The notes: generated by a model from the sequence alone, not told the origin. A stretch of DNA of 44,536 nt from an uncultured Eubacteriales bacterium (GCA_900544985.1 UQXK01000011.1:1-44536); one strand, 5' to 3'. Shown: positions 16,582 to 25,450, counted from the first letter of the stretch. A program made the numbers and translations.

Positions 16582-17889
16582 TCAATTGAAATCCTTAAAA
16601 TAATCATGGTTGACTTCAAAAAGCTCGTCACACATACGTCGGATCTCTTCCAACGAGAGCACAGCGGAGCAAAGAGGATCCAAGGACACCGCCTGATATA
16701 CAAGTTGCTTGGATTTCTTCTCCCATGCTTCTACCACAAGATTTTCTATCGATGCAGTGTAGGAAACCAATGTGGCAACCGCCGAAGGTAACTTTCCTTG
16801 ATAAAGACGTGTGTACCCTTTTTCATCAGCCAAAACAGGTATTTCCACGCAGGCGTCATATGGGAGATTTTCAACGCTTCCGTTATTGATGATGTTGGCA
16901 TTAAAAACAAAAGGCGTATGATCACCCAAACGCGCATTCAGGATATAAGCGGCATATTCTCTTCCGCGTTCCCGCTTAACTTCCTTTTTCATAAACTGAT
17001 CCACCAAAGAATCAAATCTATTAGGATCGCGGCGAATGTTCAGAGAAAAAGCGTATTCTCCCGGATTCCAGTTTGATCCCTTTGCGTTGCAATATTTCAG
17101 AATAAGGTCGGGACGCTTGCGAAACCATGCGTTATATTCAGAATTATGTCCGCTTGATTCGGTTACGTAATATCCAAACATCCTGAACATTTCGTTGCGA
17201 ACTTTTTCCTTATCATAATATTCGGGATCTTCGATTTTTTGACGAAGTATGGGATATATATCCTCTCCGTTATGTGTAAGCTTGGTAAAGAACGCCATAT
17301 GGTTTATTCCCACACACGTATACTCTATCTCTTTAAGACGAAAACCCGCCCATTGAGCAAGCATTTCCGCTGTTCCCTGCACACTGTGGCAAAGACCCGT
17401 CACATCTACCTTTGTGTATGTCTGCATCGCCTTACAAAGCATGCTCATGGGATTTGTATAATTCAACATGATAGCATTAGGGCAAATTCTCTCTATATCC
17501 CGACAAATATCCAACATAAGAGGTATATTGCGCAATGCACGAAAAATCCCAGAAACGCTCCTTGTATCGCCTATATTGATATCCACACCATATTTCTTCG
17601 GAATGAGTATCTCATGTTGCCAAATATCAACGTCTCCGTTGAACACCGTACAAATAACAGCATCAGCACCTGTCAGACCTTCCTCACGGCTGGTAGTAGA
17701 TGTAATACGGATATCAGACCCCATTTCATCTTTAATGTGCTCCACACATCTTTTTATTTTTTCCAGGCGATAAGCATCAATATCCATTAAGCAGATTTCC
17801 GCACCGTCAAGTGCCGGATATGTGGTTATATCATGTACCACTGCCGTGGTGAATTGAACGCTTCCCGCTCCGATAAATGTAATTTTCAC
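16582..17889 (-). CDS. melA: GH4 family glycosidase, probable alpha-galactosidase MelA
   Basis: NAD- and Mn-dependent GH4 enzyme of 435 residues: N-terminal Rossmann motif ITFIGAGSVQFT, YTNPM, the metal-ligand Cys in GLCHSVQGT, and the metal His in CVGINHMAFF. The CHSV motif is the one associated with alpha-galactosidases in this family. These enzymes cleave unphosphorylated melibiose-type substrates in the cytoplasm by a redox elimination route. The start is a GTG (17887-17889) preceded by AAAGGAGAG. It is divergent from an AraC regulator that probably controls it. No transporter is seen nearby. Confidence 0.9.
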   Translation of the reverse strand: MKITFIGAGSVQFTTAVVHDITTYPALDGAEICLMDIDAYRLEKIKRCVEHIKDEMGSDIRITSTTSREEGLTGADAVICTVFNGDVDIWQHEILIPKKYGVDINIGDTRSVSGIFRALRNIPLMLDICRDIERICPNAIMLNYTNPMSMLCKAMQTYTKVDVTGLCHSVQGTAEMLAQWAGFRLKEIEYTCVGINHMAFFTKLTHNGEDIYPILRQKIEDPEYYDKEKVRNEMFRMFGYYVTESSGHNSEYNAWFRKRPDLILKYCNAKGSNWNPGEYAFSLNIRRDPNRFDSLVDQFMKKEVKRERGREYAAYILNARLGDHTPFVFNANIINNGSVENLPYDACVEIPVLADEKGYTRLYQGKLPSAVATLVSYTASIENLVVEAWEKKSKQLVYQAVSLDPLCSAVLSLEEIRRMCDELFEVNHDYFKDFN

Positions 17890-17911
17890 GTTTTCTCTCC
17901 TTTACTTTGAT

Positions 17912-17931
17912 AAATCTATTTTAATAGATTT
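17912..17931. promoter_or_regulatory. Perfect 9-bp dyad upstream of melA
   Basis: AAATCTATT (17912-17920) and AATAGATTT (17923-17931) form a perfect palindrome around 2 bp in the divergent melA/AraC region, close to the melA RBS. A candidate operator or leader hairpin. Confidence 0.4.
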
Positions 17932-17975
17932 TTTGCGGAAATAAAATATAAAATAGTGCTATATTCCGTAAAAAA
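17929..17975. promoter_or_regulatory. Wide inverted repeat in the melA/AraC divergent region
   Basis: TTTTTTGCGGAA (17929-17940) and TTCCGTAAAAAA (17964-17975) match 11 of 12 as inverted repeats, 35 bp centre to centre. Such spaced half-sites suit a dimeric AraC-type regulator. Inferred, not shown. Confidence 0.45.
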
Positions 17976-18049
17976 CATTGTTTTTTTGCTATTTACTCTT
18001 GTATATGTTTCTTGGATATGATAAAATGCTTCAAACGGAGGTGAATATA

Positions 18050-18856
18050 GTGAAAATCTATTACGGCAAAAGCGATATCAAGGCTCCTCCAAGCGAGCAC
18101 ACTGCAAACTTGGTTTCCACAGGTTTATGCCGATGTGAAAAAAACGATATGCTGACCCTGAGAAGAGAGGGGCGCGTAGATTGGTCTCTTTTCTACTGTG
18201 AACGCGGTTTTGTGGATTTCAACGGCACTCATATCCTTCCGGGAGAGATATGGATATATCCGCCCGCGGTTATGCAACGATATGCCATTTATCTGCAGGA
18301 TAGATCGGTTTATCATTATCTCCACTTTAACGGAAAACATATCGAGAAACTTTTCTGCGAGTTGCATATTCCCATTCAAGAGCCGATATGTTACGTCAAG
18401 GAAGATTTGACAGATATATTTCACAAGCTATCATTAAATGCCGAAGAAAACAGCTCTCTTTCCCGCCTTCGTGCTGAATATCTTATCTTATATCTGTTGT
18501 CAAAGCTTGCAAAGCCCTCTGAACAGGAAAAAAACTTTGGCGTTATGAAACGTATCACCGACCATATGGAGCACACTTTCGCCGCCCCGTATCAAGCGGA
18601 TAAATATGCCGATATGTTACATATCAGCGTCAGTAGATTTAATCACTTGTTTAAAGAAACTGTCGGAATTTCCCCATATACCTATTATCTTAACATCCGT
18701 CTCAATAACGCACAAGGTTTATTGGAGCAAAGCGATTTGAAAATCCATGAAATTGCTCAAAGCTGTGGATTCAAGGACGCGTTATACTTTACACAAGCTT
18801 TCAAAAAATACACCGGCTTTACACCGACAACATACAGAAAAGCAAAAAAACTGTGA
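18050..18856 (+). CDS. AraC-family transcriptional regulator
   Basis: An N-terminal cupin-like sensor domain (about residues 20-150, with ILPGEIWIYPP and YHYLHFNG) is followed by a standard two-HTH AraC DNA-binding domain (YADMLHISVSRFNHLFKETVG, then IHEIAQSCGFKDALYFTQAFKKYTGFTPTTYR). The start is a GTG at 18050 with CGGAGGTG just upstream; the ATG at 17978 has no RBS. It is divergent from the GH4 gene and likely activates it in response to an alpha-galactoside or derived sugar. Confidence 0.88.
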   Translation: MKIYYGKSDIKAPPSEHTANLVSTGLCRCEKNDMLTLRREGRVDWSLFYCERGFVDFNGTHILPGEIWIYPPAVMQRYAIYLQDRSVYHYLHFNGKHIEKLFCELHIPIQEPICYVKEDLTDIFHKLSLNAEENSSLSRLRAEYLILYLLSKLAKPSEQEKNFGVMKRITDHMEHTFAAPYQADKYADMLHISVSRFNHLFKETVGISPYTYYLNIRLNNAQGLLEQSDLKIHEIAQSCGFKDALYFTQAFKKYTGFTPTTYRKAKKL

Positions 18857-18868
18857 TAAAGAAAAAAT

Positions 18869-18920
18869 CCGACCTTATTTTCACTTCATTTGTGATTGTA
18901 AAGTCGGTTTATAATTTTTT
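18869..18920 (+). terminator. Terminator after the AraC gene
   Basis: CCGAC...TTA and TAA...GTCGG form the base of a long hairpin with an inner TCAC/GTGA stem, followed by TTTATAATTTTTT. Confidence 0.55.
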
Positions 18921-18999
18921 CCGTATTTAATTACTATTCAAGGTTATATGTACATATATATGCTTTACTTGATTTCTTGCATATTCTGTTAAAAAATAT

Positions 19000-19033
19000 A
19001 AATCAGACATACTATAAAAAGTATGTCTGATTT
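19000..19033. terminator. Strong terminator at the end of the TIR/SPFH operon
   Basis: AAATCAGACATACT (19000-19013) and AGTATGTCTGATTT (19020-19033), a 14-bp perfect stem with T tracts on both strands. It lies right after the last gene of the leftward operon. Confidence 0.85.
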
Positions 19034-19039
19034 TATTTT

Positions 19040-19492
19040 TTATTCTTGCTCTGACATAGTCATATCCGTCAACGGCTGTAAAAGCTTTACCATATCATCA
19101 TCAATAAGTTCATTAAACATAAATTGGACATAATCAACAACTGATTTGGCAGAGAAAATATTGATTGCAGAATGACTTACACGTAAATACTCGTTCTCGG
19201 GATTAATATTTACAGATAAAAACAAGCTCTCCGAATTAAAGGTATTGGAAAGGATAAGAGGTGTCTCACTTATAAAAAGCTTATCAAAAATAAAATCCAA
19301 GAAAACCATTCCGCTCTCGTAAGCATTTATGATCATATCGAATTCACCTTTATAATCATCGCAACTAAATCCTGCAACAGTAACTTTCAAACAATTTGGT
19401 TCAAAAGTCATTTGAAAATTTGGTTTCGGCCAATTCTCATATTGACCAAAATATTTTTTTAATTCGTTTTGGCACTCTAAAAGATTAAGCAT
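19040..19492 (-). CDS. Unknown acidic protein, last gene of the TIR/SPFH operon
   Basis: 150 residues, soluble, no TM. A strand-rich middle (NFQMTFEPNCLKVTVAGFSCDDYKGEFDMIIN) and an acidic C-terminal half suggest a YbjN or secretion-chaperone-like alpha/beta fold, but no family is recognised with confidence. It has no zinc ribbon, unlike most of its operon neighbours. 34 bp separate it from the protease gene and a terminator follows at once. It may be a chaperone, sensor or inhibitor for the protease; that is inference from position only. Confidence 0.75.
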   Translation of the reverse strand: MLNLLECQNELKKYFGQYENWPKPNFQMTFEPNCLKVTVAGFSCDDYKGEFDMIINAYESGMVFLDFIFDKLFISETPLILSNTFNSESLFLSVNINPENEYLRVSHSAINIFSAKSVVDYVQFMFNELIDDDMVKLLQPLTDMTMSEQE

Positions 19493-19526
19493 TTTTTATT
19501 TTTCCTTTCAATCAGTATTTTTAAAT

Positions 19527-20504
19527 TTATTCTCCATGTTCTTTACCACAATCAGGACAGTGTATTATGTGATTTTGGTTAGTTGCATTATTGCTTCCGC
19601 ATTCCGGACATGTTGCAGGTTTAATTTGACTCCACCCTTTCGCCCCTCTGTTTTCGATTATATAAGGACTATCTTTTCTTGATAAACACATATTTAACAA
19701 CTTATAGGCATAATTTGACGGAACTGCGTAATTTGTGCCGTTATCAAGGTCATTTTTATCAAAGCCGCTGTCTAAAACACCAATTACATTAGCATCTTCG
19801 TCAAAAACAGGTCCACCGGAATTACCATGAAAAGCCGCGCAATCAACTAAAAGATGAGGCTTGCCATCATTACGTCTAGGTCGTAATTTATCACTCAAAA
19901 TTCCCATTGAGATACAAGTTCCTTCTCCATTTGCATTTCCGACAATATAAATTGTTTGCCCTGTGCGAAGTTTGTTTGAATCCGCAAAATTAAGTACCCT
20001 TGCATTGTGAGGAACACGTTGAAGTTTCAAAACAGCAATATCCTGATACTCGACTTCTCTTGTGCTCCATCCGACAGCGACAACAGTGGCCGGAATTTTT
20101 TCACCGCATATTTTAGCTATCATATTATTGTAAATACGTCTGCCATCGGTAACACAATGTGAACAAGTTATCATAAAACCGCTGTTATGAACAAGAAAAG
20201 CACTACCACTTCCACAATCAAAGTATATCTCAGCAACTCCATTTACCACCTTGCTGTATAAGGCATCGCCCGCCATTTTCATTGACGGTGAATCCTTCTC
20301 GATCGGAAATGTTGGGGAGGTAATCATAGGTCTTCTTTCAGTAGTCGGATATGTCGGTGAATCATATGAAAAAGAAGGCGTCATATTAAGTTTTGAAGTT
20401 TGCATTTTTGAATTATTATTAGGATTTACAGTTTCCCCGCAATATGGGCAATAATAAGAATTTCCCATCGGCACCATCATCATGCCGCAAGAACTACAAT
20501 TCAT
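19527..20504 (-). CDS. Zinc-ribbon trypsin-like serine protease
   Basis: 325 residues. An N-terminal zinc ribbon (Cys3, 6, 19, 22), a Pro/Ser-rich linker to about residue 80, a trypsin/HtrA-like peptidase domain with His116 (TCSHCVTDG), Asp155 (YQDIAVLKL) and Ser229 (FHGNSGGP), and a second zinc ribbon at the C terminus (Cys299, 302, 316, 319). It has no signal peptide or TM, so it is predicted to be cytoplasmic, unlike DegP/HtrA. Its substrate may be one of the neighbouring proteins. RBS AGGAGG at 20510-20515. Confidence 0.9.
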   Translation of the reverse strand: MNCSSCGMMMVPMGNSYYCPYCGETVNPNNNSKMQTSKLNMTPSFSYDSPTYPTTERRPMITSPTFPIEKDSPSMKMAGDALYSKVVNGVAEIYFDCGSGSAFLVHNSGFMITCSHCVTDGRRIYNNMIAKICGEKIPATVVAVGWSTREVEYQDIAVLKLQRVPHNARVLNFADSNKLRTGQTIYIVGNANGEGTCISMGILSDKLRPRRNDGKPHLLVDCAAFHGNSGGPVFDEDANVIGVLDSGFDKNDLDNGTNYAVPSNYAYKLLNMCLSRKDSPYIIENRGAKGWSQIKPATCPECGSNNATNQNHIIHCPDCGKEHGE

Positions 20505-20526
20505 AAAAACCTCCTTATTTAGAAAA

Positions 20527-22305
20527 CTAAAATACCAGTGAAGAAATTACGCATAGAGCTAATGTAATTATAAAAGCAAGTAAAAATCTTGATTTTAAAC
20601 TTGTCTCTTTTTCAGCTAAAATTCGTTTTATATCTCTTATAACAAGTAAGACGTTTATAATTATAGAAGCGCCTATTCCTATCGTGCTTAATGAATCCTG
20701 AAAAATCCAGCCCGGTATCAAAAATCCTAATGCAAATCCGCCAAAAGCCAAAGCTATTGTCAATATTATTTTTAATAATGACGATAACGTACTGCCAACA
20801 CCGGAAACTATATCTCCGACGCCGCTTGATTTTCTGCCGTACTTCATTACTTCTTCATGCTTTCTTTGAGCATCATTGGCCTTGTATTCTGCTTCTTTTT
20901 CAGCCTGTGCCTTGGTTTCGGCTATAGCATTATTGAGAGTCCTCTTATATGTATTATAAGTGGACATTTCACCCGGACAAGCTTTATCCAATTCACCCAT
21001 GGATAATGAAGTTTTACGAACTAAATCTTCATATTTTGCATTTAATTTTGACATCAAATCCTGTAATTTGTTTGACTTATCAGCTGTGCTAAAAGCGCCT
21101 TCAAAACCGCTATATGTTGTCCTTGTATAATTATCAGTCATTGCACGGGTATATAAATAAACGACTCTTGGATCTATTTCCGCTTGTTTATAAGCTATAT
21201 ACAGATCGATCTCCTTCATAATTGTCTTATAATTGGATTGTCCGCTTATAATCGAAGCATTCCACTCATATAATTTGTCCTCTAATTTGTCAGTACTCGG
21301 ATTATATGTTGGTGCATTGCCGCCAATTCCAAGACCACCTAATATACCTCCGAAAGATTTATTTTGAGAACCGACAGCTTTTATAAAACTCTTCTTTTTG
21401 ATAACACTGTCAATGGATTTTTGTAAATCTCCGAGAAAATCTACCGAGCCATATTCTACACCTTGAAATTTTCGCAGCTTCGCAGGAAGAGCATTAGCCT
21501 CCATACCGCCTAGCATAACAGGAATAACAACGCCGTCTTTCTTTTTTCCCGAATCGATCTGAGACAAAAATCTTGTCCATTCGTTTTTCACCCATTTTGC
21601 ATTAAAATATTCCTCTTTTGAACCGCAAACAAGCATAACTTTTGCCGTATCCAACGCATTATAGATATAAGGCTCATATTTTTTGCCTTGATGCTCAATC
21701 ATACTTTCACGGCTGAAAAACACGCTGTATCCTTTTTCTTTCAGCTTATGATAAAGACTGAGTAAATCGTTACTGTCCTGCGTTCTGGATCTTGACTCAT
21801 CATCGTTTTTGTCTTTATATGATATGAAAACATCATATGCGCCTTCTGTCTTCCTTACATTTTTCCATTCTGCCGCATTATCTTCGATAATGGAAATCTG
21901 CTTAAAATAATATTCTTTCTTTTCATCAGGGGCTTTTTCGCAGGCTTTTTTAAAGTTTGAGTTATTTCTCAAACTTTCTCCCGGAATATCGGCAAAAGTC
22001 GGAACCATCTTTTTGCCACCGTCATCGACATACACAATTTTATTTTGTGCCAAAAATTTCGCCCAGTAAGCCTCATAAGCATCAGTATGGTCAGCTATAT
22101 AAATATCCATCATATTTTCGGCAACATCGAATTCCATTTCTGAAATTTTAGCCATTGCTCTTTTTATTTCAGTAATATTATTTTCTTCCGCATTTTTAAC
22201 CTTGTATGTATTACCGCACCCCTCGCAATAATATGTATCGCCATTTATAATAACCATCTGTGTTCCACACGATGAACACGTCATCATTTCAGTTCTAAGT
22301 TCCAT
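20527..22305 (-). CDS. Zinc-ribbon TIR-domain protein with C-terminal membrane segments
   Basis: 592 residues from the ATG at 22305, which has GAGGTG upstream. N-terminal zinc ribbon (Cys10, 13, 27, 30), a helical region, then a TIR domain from about 157 (GAYDVFISYKDKND, YSVFFSRESM). Glu211 in GKKYEPYIYNAL aligns with the catalytic Glu of NAD-cleaving TIRs such as SARM1 (GKFEDKL), so NADase activity is plausible. A Gly-rich linker and helical region follow, then about three TM helices at residues 515-592. It appears to be a membrane-tethered cytoplasmic TIR effector. Confidence 0.9.
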   Translation of the reverse strand: MELRTEMMTCSSCGTQMVIINGDTYYCEGCGNTYKVKNAEENNITEIKRAMAKISEMEFDVAENMMDIYIADHTDAYEAYWAKFLAQNKIVYVDDGGKKMVPTFADIPGESLRNNSNFKKACEKAPDEKKEYYFKQISIIEDNAAEWKNVRKTEGAYDVFISYKDKNDDESRSRTQDSNDLLSLYHKLKEKGYSVFFSRESMIEHQGKKYEPYIYNALDTAKVMLVCGSKEEYFNAKWVKNEWTRFLSQIDSGKKKDGVVIPVMLGGMEANALPAKLRKFQGVEYGSVDFLGDLQKSIDSVIKKKSFIKAVGSQNKSFGGILGGLGIGGNAPTYNPSTDKLEDKLYEWNASIISGQSNYKTIMKEIDLYIAYKQAEIDPRVVYLYTRAMTDNYTRTTYSGFEGAFSTADKSNKLQDLMSKLNAKYEDLVRKTSLSMGELDKACPGEMSTYNTYKRTLNNAIAETKAQAEKEAEYKANDAQRKHEEVMKYGRKSSGVGDIVSGVGSTLSSLLKIILTIALAFGGFALGFLIPGWIFQDSLSTIGIGASIIINVLLVIRDIKRILAEKETSLKSRFLLAFIITLALCVISSLVF

Positions 22306-22319
22306 TTTTGTCACCTCAA

Positions 22320-23018
22320 TCAATATATTTTACAAGCTTTGCATTTATGGTTTCTTTCATCAAAAAGACGGGAAATATCTCTGGATAATGCTATTGCTGT
22401 TTCTTCATCAGCATTCTTCGCCGTTTCAAGTAATTGCAATATCTCAGTTTCCAAGTTTTCCGTGTCGGCTATACTTACAGGATCACTGTAAATATATTTT
22501 TTATATAATTCTCCGTATGATGATTTGATTTTTTCACTGGATCCATGTTTGCTTAGTATTTCCATCTGCAATGTTACGTTTTTTATAAATTTCGTATTAT
22601 CTATAACATTTGTTCTGACGCTTTCCACTTTTTCCTTATAAGCAAAACCTGAAAAAGCAAAAACAGAAAAAACGACAAGAACAATAACCTGCGGTATCAT
22701 GGCTAAGGCAAACGGTATTTTTTTGCTTATGCAAATAAATATAGTGGATATTATAAATTCAACGCCAAAATATATAGCGCTGTGTTTATAAAGAGGAATT
22801 CTAAATATCCAGTCGCACGCTTCATTAAGTCTCGAACGAAAGAAAATGAAAATCGTTTCTATAAATAAAAACGATATACATTCAAAAACAAAAGATACCC
22901 AAAACACCGAATTATGCCCCGAAAACCCAGCGATAGAAAAAACGGTTATCGCATAGATCGCCATAAAAATTGGGGGCAGTATAAACGATATACTTAATTT
23001 ATTCTTTTTGTCTTTCAT
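22320..23018 (-). CDS. Four-TM membrane protein with cytoplasmic helical tail
   Basis: 232 residues: four hydrophobic helices in the first 130 residues (FILPPIFMAIYAITVFSIAG; VFWVSFVFECISFLFIETIFIF; SAIYFGVEFIISTIFICI; FALAMIPQVIVLVVFSVFAFSG), then about 100 residues of charged helix ending in a CKAC pair. No family recognised. Its start overlaps the stop of the upstream zinc-ribbon gene by 4 bp (ATGA), and the TIR gene follows within 15 bp, so all three are translationally linked. It could anchor or scaffold the TIR and SPFH proteins. Confidence 0.82.
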   Translation of the reverse strand: MKDKKNKLSISFILPPIFMAIYAITVFSIAGFSGHNSVFWVSFVFECISFLFIETIFIFFRSRLNEACDWIFRIPLYKHSAIYFGVEFIISTIFICISKKIPFALAMIPQVIVLVVFSVFAFSGFAYKEKVESVRTNVIDNTKFIKNVTLQMEILSKHGSSEKIKSSYGELYKKYIYSDPVSIADTENLETEILQLLETAKNADEETAIALSRDISRLFDERNHKCKACKIY

Positions 23019-23299
23019 GTTGCCTCCTTTTCAGGCACTTTTGCAGCACCGCATTTTTCACAAAAATTTTTATAGTTTTTTTCTCCGCATTTTTTGCAAA
23101 TCCACAAAATTTCTATCGTTTCACTTTGTTGCCCCATTGTCTTTTCCAGATTTGTTTCCATCGTTAAGGGCTGCGGTTTTGCCTCAATTGCTTTATTCAT
23201 TTTTTCCATACTTTCTCTGACAAAAGAGCGTCTTTCATCACAATTATTTTTTATCAAAGGCTCTCCTCTGGGAGAAAATTCAAATTTTTCGTATTTCAT
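23015..23299 (-). CDS. Small zinc-ribbon protein
   Basis: 94 residues: a charged N-terminal half with a predicted helix (RRSFVRESMEKMNKAIEA) and a C-terminal zinc ribbon (LWICKKCGEKNYKNFCEKCG), close in sequence to the ribbon repeats at the C terminus of the neighbouring SPFH protein. AGGTGAAATAA lies before the ATG. It may be an adaptor that shares a binding partner with the other ribbons in the operon. Overlaps the next gene by 4 bp. Confidence 0.78.
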   Translation of the reverse strand: MKYEKFEFSPRGEPLIKNNCDERRSFVRESMEKMNKAIEAKPQPLTMETNLEKTMGQQSETIEILWICKKCGEKNYKNFCEKCGAAKVPEKEAT

Positions 23300-23323
23300 T
23301 TATTTCACCTCGCTTTATCATTT

Positions 23324-25303
23324 TTATTGTTCTTTTTCAGATTGTTTTTCTTTACCGCACTCGTTGCAAAATTTTCCTGTGTTTTCAGCTCCGCATTCGC
23401 ATTTCCATTTCTGCGGTTTTGATTTGCCACACTCGCTGCAAAACTTTCCTGTGTTTTCAGCTCCGCATTCACATTTCCATTTCTGCGGTTTTGATTTGCC
23501 GCACTCACTGCAAAAATTCCCTGTGTTTTCAGCTCCGCATTCACATTTCCAGGAATCATCTTTTGATTTATTCTCTGTTTTTTTGAATGAATTTTGTCTT
23601 TCATCATCGTTTTCGTTCATGACATTGTTGACTTCTTTGGCAACGTTTTTCCCTACTGCTTTTCCTATTTGCCAGTCCATTATCATGCCGCCCAAATTAT
23701 TAAATGTTCCCCCATTACCTCCGGAACCGTAAAATCCTCCACCCATACTTGGACCTCCTACTCTGCTGCCAACTTTACCGATAGCTTCTGCTCTTGCTAT
23801 ATCCACTTCTGCTCCCAGAACATCCTTGCCGTCATAATTCATTTCACGCATAGCCTGAGCATGACCAAGTTCTTTATGTATCTCTATGTCGGCTTCCGCT
23901 CCTTGCTTATAGATTTCGGAATCCGCTTCCATCATTCTTCTTGCATTTTCAAGCTGTAATTCAGTCATTTCAGCTTCTGTCTTATTGGCAAGTTCCGCAG
24001 AAGCTCTTATGGCATTCACGGTTGCCTCTCCTGAAACTCCCGCTACATTTAGATCATTTTGTCTTTGAATCTGATTACGTGCACCGGCAGCCGCCACTTC
24101 ATTAAGTTTGTCCTGTGCTTTCATAGTAACTATACCAAGATCCGTATCCTCCTGAATATTAAACGCCTCACGACGTCTTTGCAAATATTTTTGGAACGTC
24201 TCATCATTTTCGGGAAGCTGGATTTTTGATACAGCAAAATCAACAAGAGTTAATCCGAATTTCTCAAACTCCGTAGCTATAAGTTTCGAAATTATTTCTC
24301 CGAATTCCACAAGGTTATTTTCTATTACTACTATGTCAAGCTTGTTGTCCATTATCAAACGAGAAAAATTCTGTTTGATAATAGGCTGTATTCTGTTAAG
24401 CAAAATTTTTTTCGGAGGATTTTTTATAGGATCTATCCCGTATTTTCTCAGTTCATCAACATCCGGATTAAAAAGATCCATAGTACGAAGATTATCTGCA
24501 TTAGCGCCAAATTCCTTTAAGATTTGTCTGGAATTTGCTATCTGCAAACTAAGTTCTCCGCTAAGACCTATCTGAAAAGGTATATTTCCCATATTGGCAT
24601 CACGATAAGTTATACCGCCGATTCCCCATTTTATCCCTCTGATACAAGATGTATTAAAGAAATACACCTTAGACAAAAAAGGCGTTTGTCCATCAGGAGG
24701 TAATGCATTCATGCCAACTAACATAGGAATATTTTCTGTATTCAGAGTGTGAGTGCCCGGACCAAATAAATCAAGAGGTTGTCCGCCAAGTACAAAAACG
24801 ACTTCCTGAGAAGGTCCTACAATCAATTGAGAGCCCATATTTATCTTTTCAATAGTGTGCTTATATGAGAGAAAGTTAGAATCTCCTTCATATTTTATAA
24901 CACTGATAGAATTAGGATCATACTGACTGTTTATAGCGATTTCTCTTTTTACATCTATATGAGTACCGCATCCGGGACAATCCGCATATTGTTCGGAATT
25001 ACCGTTCAATCTGACAGATATACTCATATTACATTTTGGACATAAGATCTGTACACGTTTATTAAAAACATCATTTGCAGATTCATTTGCGGAAAATGTT
25101 TTTTTACAGTTTGAACACTTTATATTTTCCAAACCGAATTTATAAAGTCCCGTCTTTCCGCAATGCGGACACTCTATTTTAGCCATTCTCTCCTGTTTGA
25201 CATTTACAATTTTTCCGCAATGATCGCATTTTGCTGTCTTGCTGAATGTTGATACATAGATATCCGAGTTACAATCAGGACAAGTAATTATAATTTTTGC
25301 CAT
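23324..25303 (-). CDS. Zinc-ribbon SPFH/band-7 domain protein
   Basis: 659 residues. Three N-terminal zinc ribbons (Cys8/11/26/29, 45/48/63/66, 88/91/109/112). An SPFH/band-7 domain of the 'virion core protein' type spans about 140-380 (GSQLIVGPSQEVVFVLGGQPLDLFGPGTHTL; GGITYRDANMGNIPFQIGLSGELSLQIANSRQILKEF). A long Ala/Glu-rich coiled coil (about 390-500), a Gly-rich linker and three 24-residue zinc-ribbon repeats (23327-23554) complete it. SPFH proteins oligomerise on membranes as scaffolds. AGGAGGA precedes the ATG. It is the first large gene of the operon. Confidence 0.9.
   Translation of the reverse strand: MAKIIITCPDCNSDIYVSTFSKTAKCDHCGKIVNVKQERMAKIECPHCGKTGLYKFGLENIKCSNCKKTFSANESANDVFNKRVQILCPKCNMSISVRLNGNSEQYADCPGCGTHIDVKREIAINSQYDPNSISVIKYEGDSNFLSYKHTIEKINMGSQLIVGPSQEVVFVLGGQPLDLFGPGTHTLNTENIPMLVGMNALPPDGQTPFLSKVYFFNTSCIRGIKWGIGGITYRDANMGNIPFQIGLSGELSLQIANSRQILKEFGANADNLRTMDLFNPDVDELRKYGIDPIKNPPKKILLNRIQPIIKQNFSRLIMDNKLDIVVIENNLVEFGEIISKLIATEFEKFGLTLVDFAVSKIQLPENDETFQKYLQRRREAFNIQEDTDLGIVTMKAQDKLNEVAAAGARNQIQRQNDLNVAGVSGEATVNAIRASAELANKTEAEMTELQLENARRMMEADSEIYKQGAEADIEIHKELGHAQAMREMNYDGKDVLGAEVDIARAEAIGKVGSRVGGPSMGGGFYGSGGNGGTFNNLGGMIMDWQIGKAVGKNVAKEVNNVMNENDDERQNSFKKTENKSKDDSWKCECGAENTGNFCSECGKSKPQKWKCECGAENTGKFCSECGKSKPQKWKCECGAENTGKFCNECGKEKQSEKEQ
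23327..23554 (-). repeat. Three tandem 72-bp repeats encoding zinc ribbons
   Basis: Three near-identical in-frame units encode W-K-C-E-C-G-A-E-N-T-G-(N/K)-F-C-(S/N)-E-C-G-K. The DNA copies are so alike that the repeat number could change by slippage or recombination without a frameshift. Confidence 0.85.
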
Positions 25304-25437
25304 AAATATCCTCCTATTTTTATCACTATATAATAACTAAGTTTAATGATCGCCATAATAAATATGACCGATGCCACTTTTATGATGATCCATGTCTTTT
25401 TTTCATTCACTTTTTCATGTCTTCCTCCATTTTTCAT
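25288..25437 (-). CDS. Small single-pass membrane protein at the head of the operon
   Basis: A 49-codon frame from the ATG at 25437 (or 40 codons from a GTG at 25410, which has GGAGGA 12-13 bp upstream). It has a basic start (MKNGGRHEKVNEKK), then a hydrophobic helix (WIIIKVASVIFIMAII, then LSYYIVIKIGGYLW). It overlaps the SPFH start codon by 16 bases, so translation may be coupled. The invertible segment ends only 14 bp upstream. Codon use and hydrophobic pattern look real, but the frame is short. Confidence 0.55.
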   Translation of the reverse strand: MKNGGRHEKVNEKKTWIIIKVASVIFIMAIIKLSYYIVIKIGGYLWQKL

Positions 25438-25450
25438 TTAAAATAAACAT

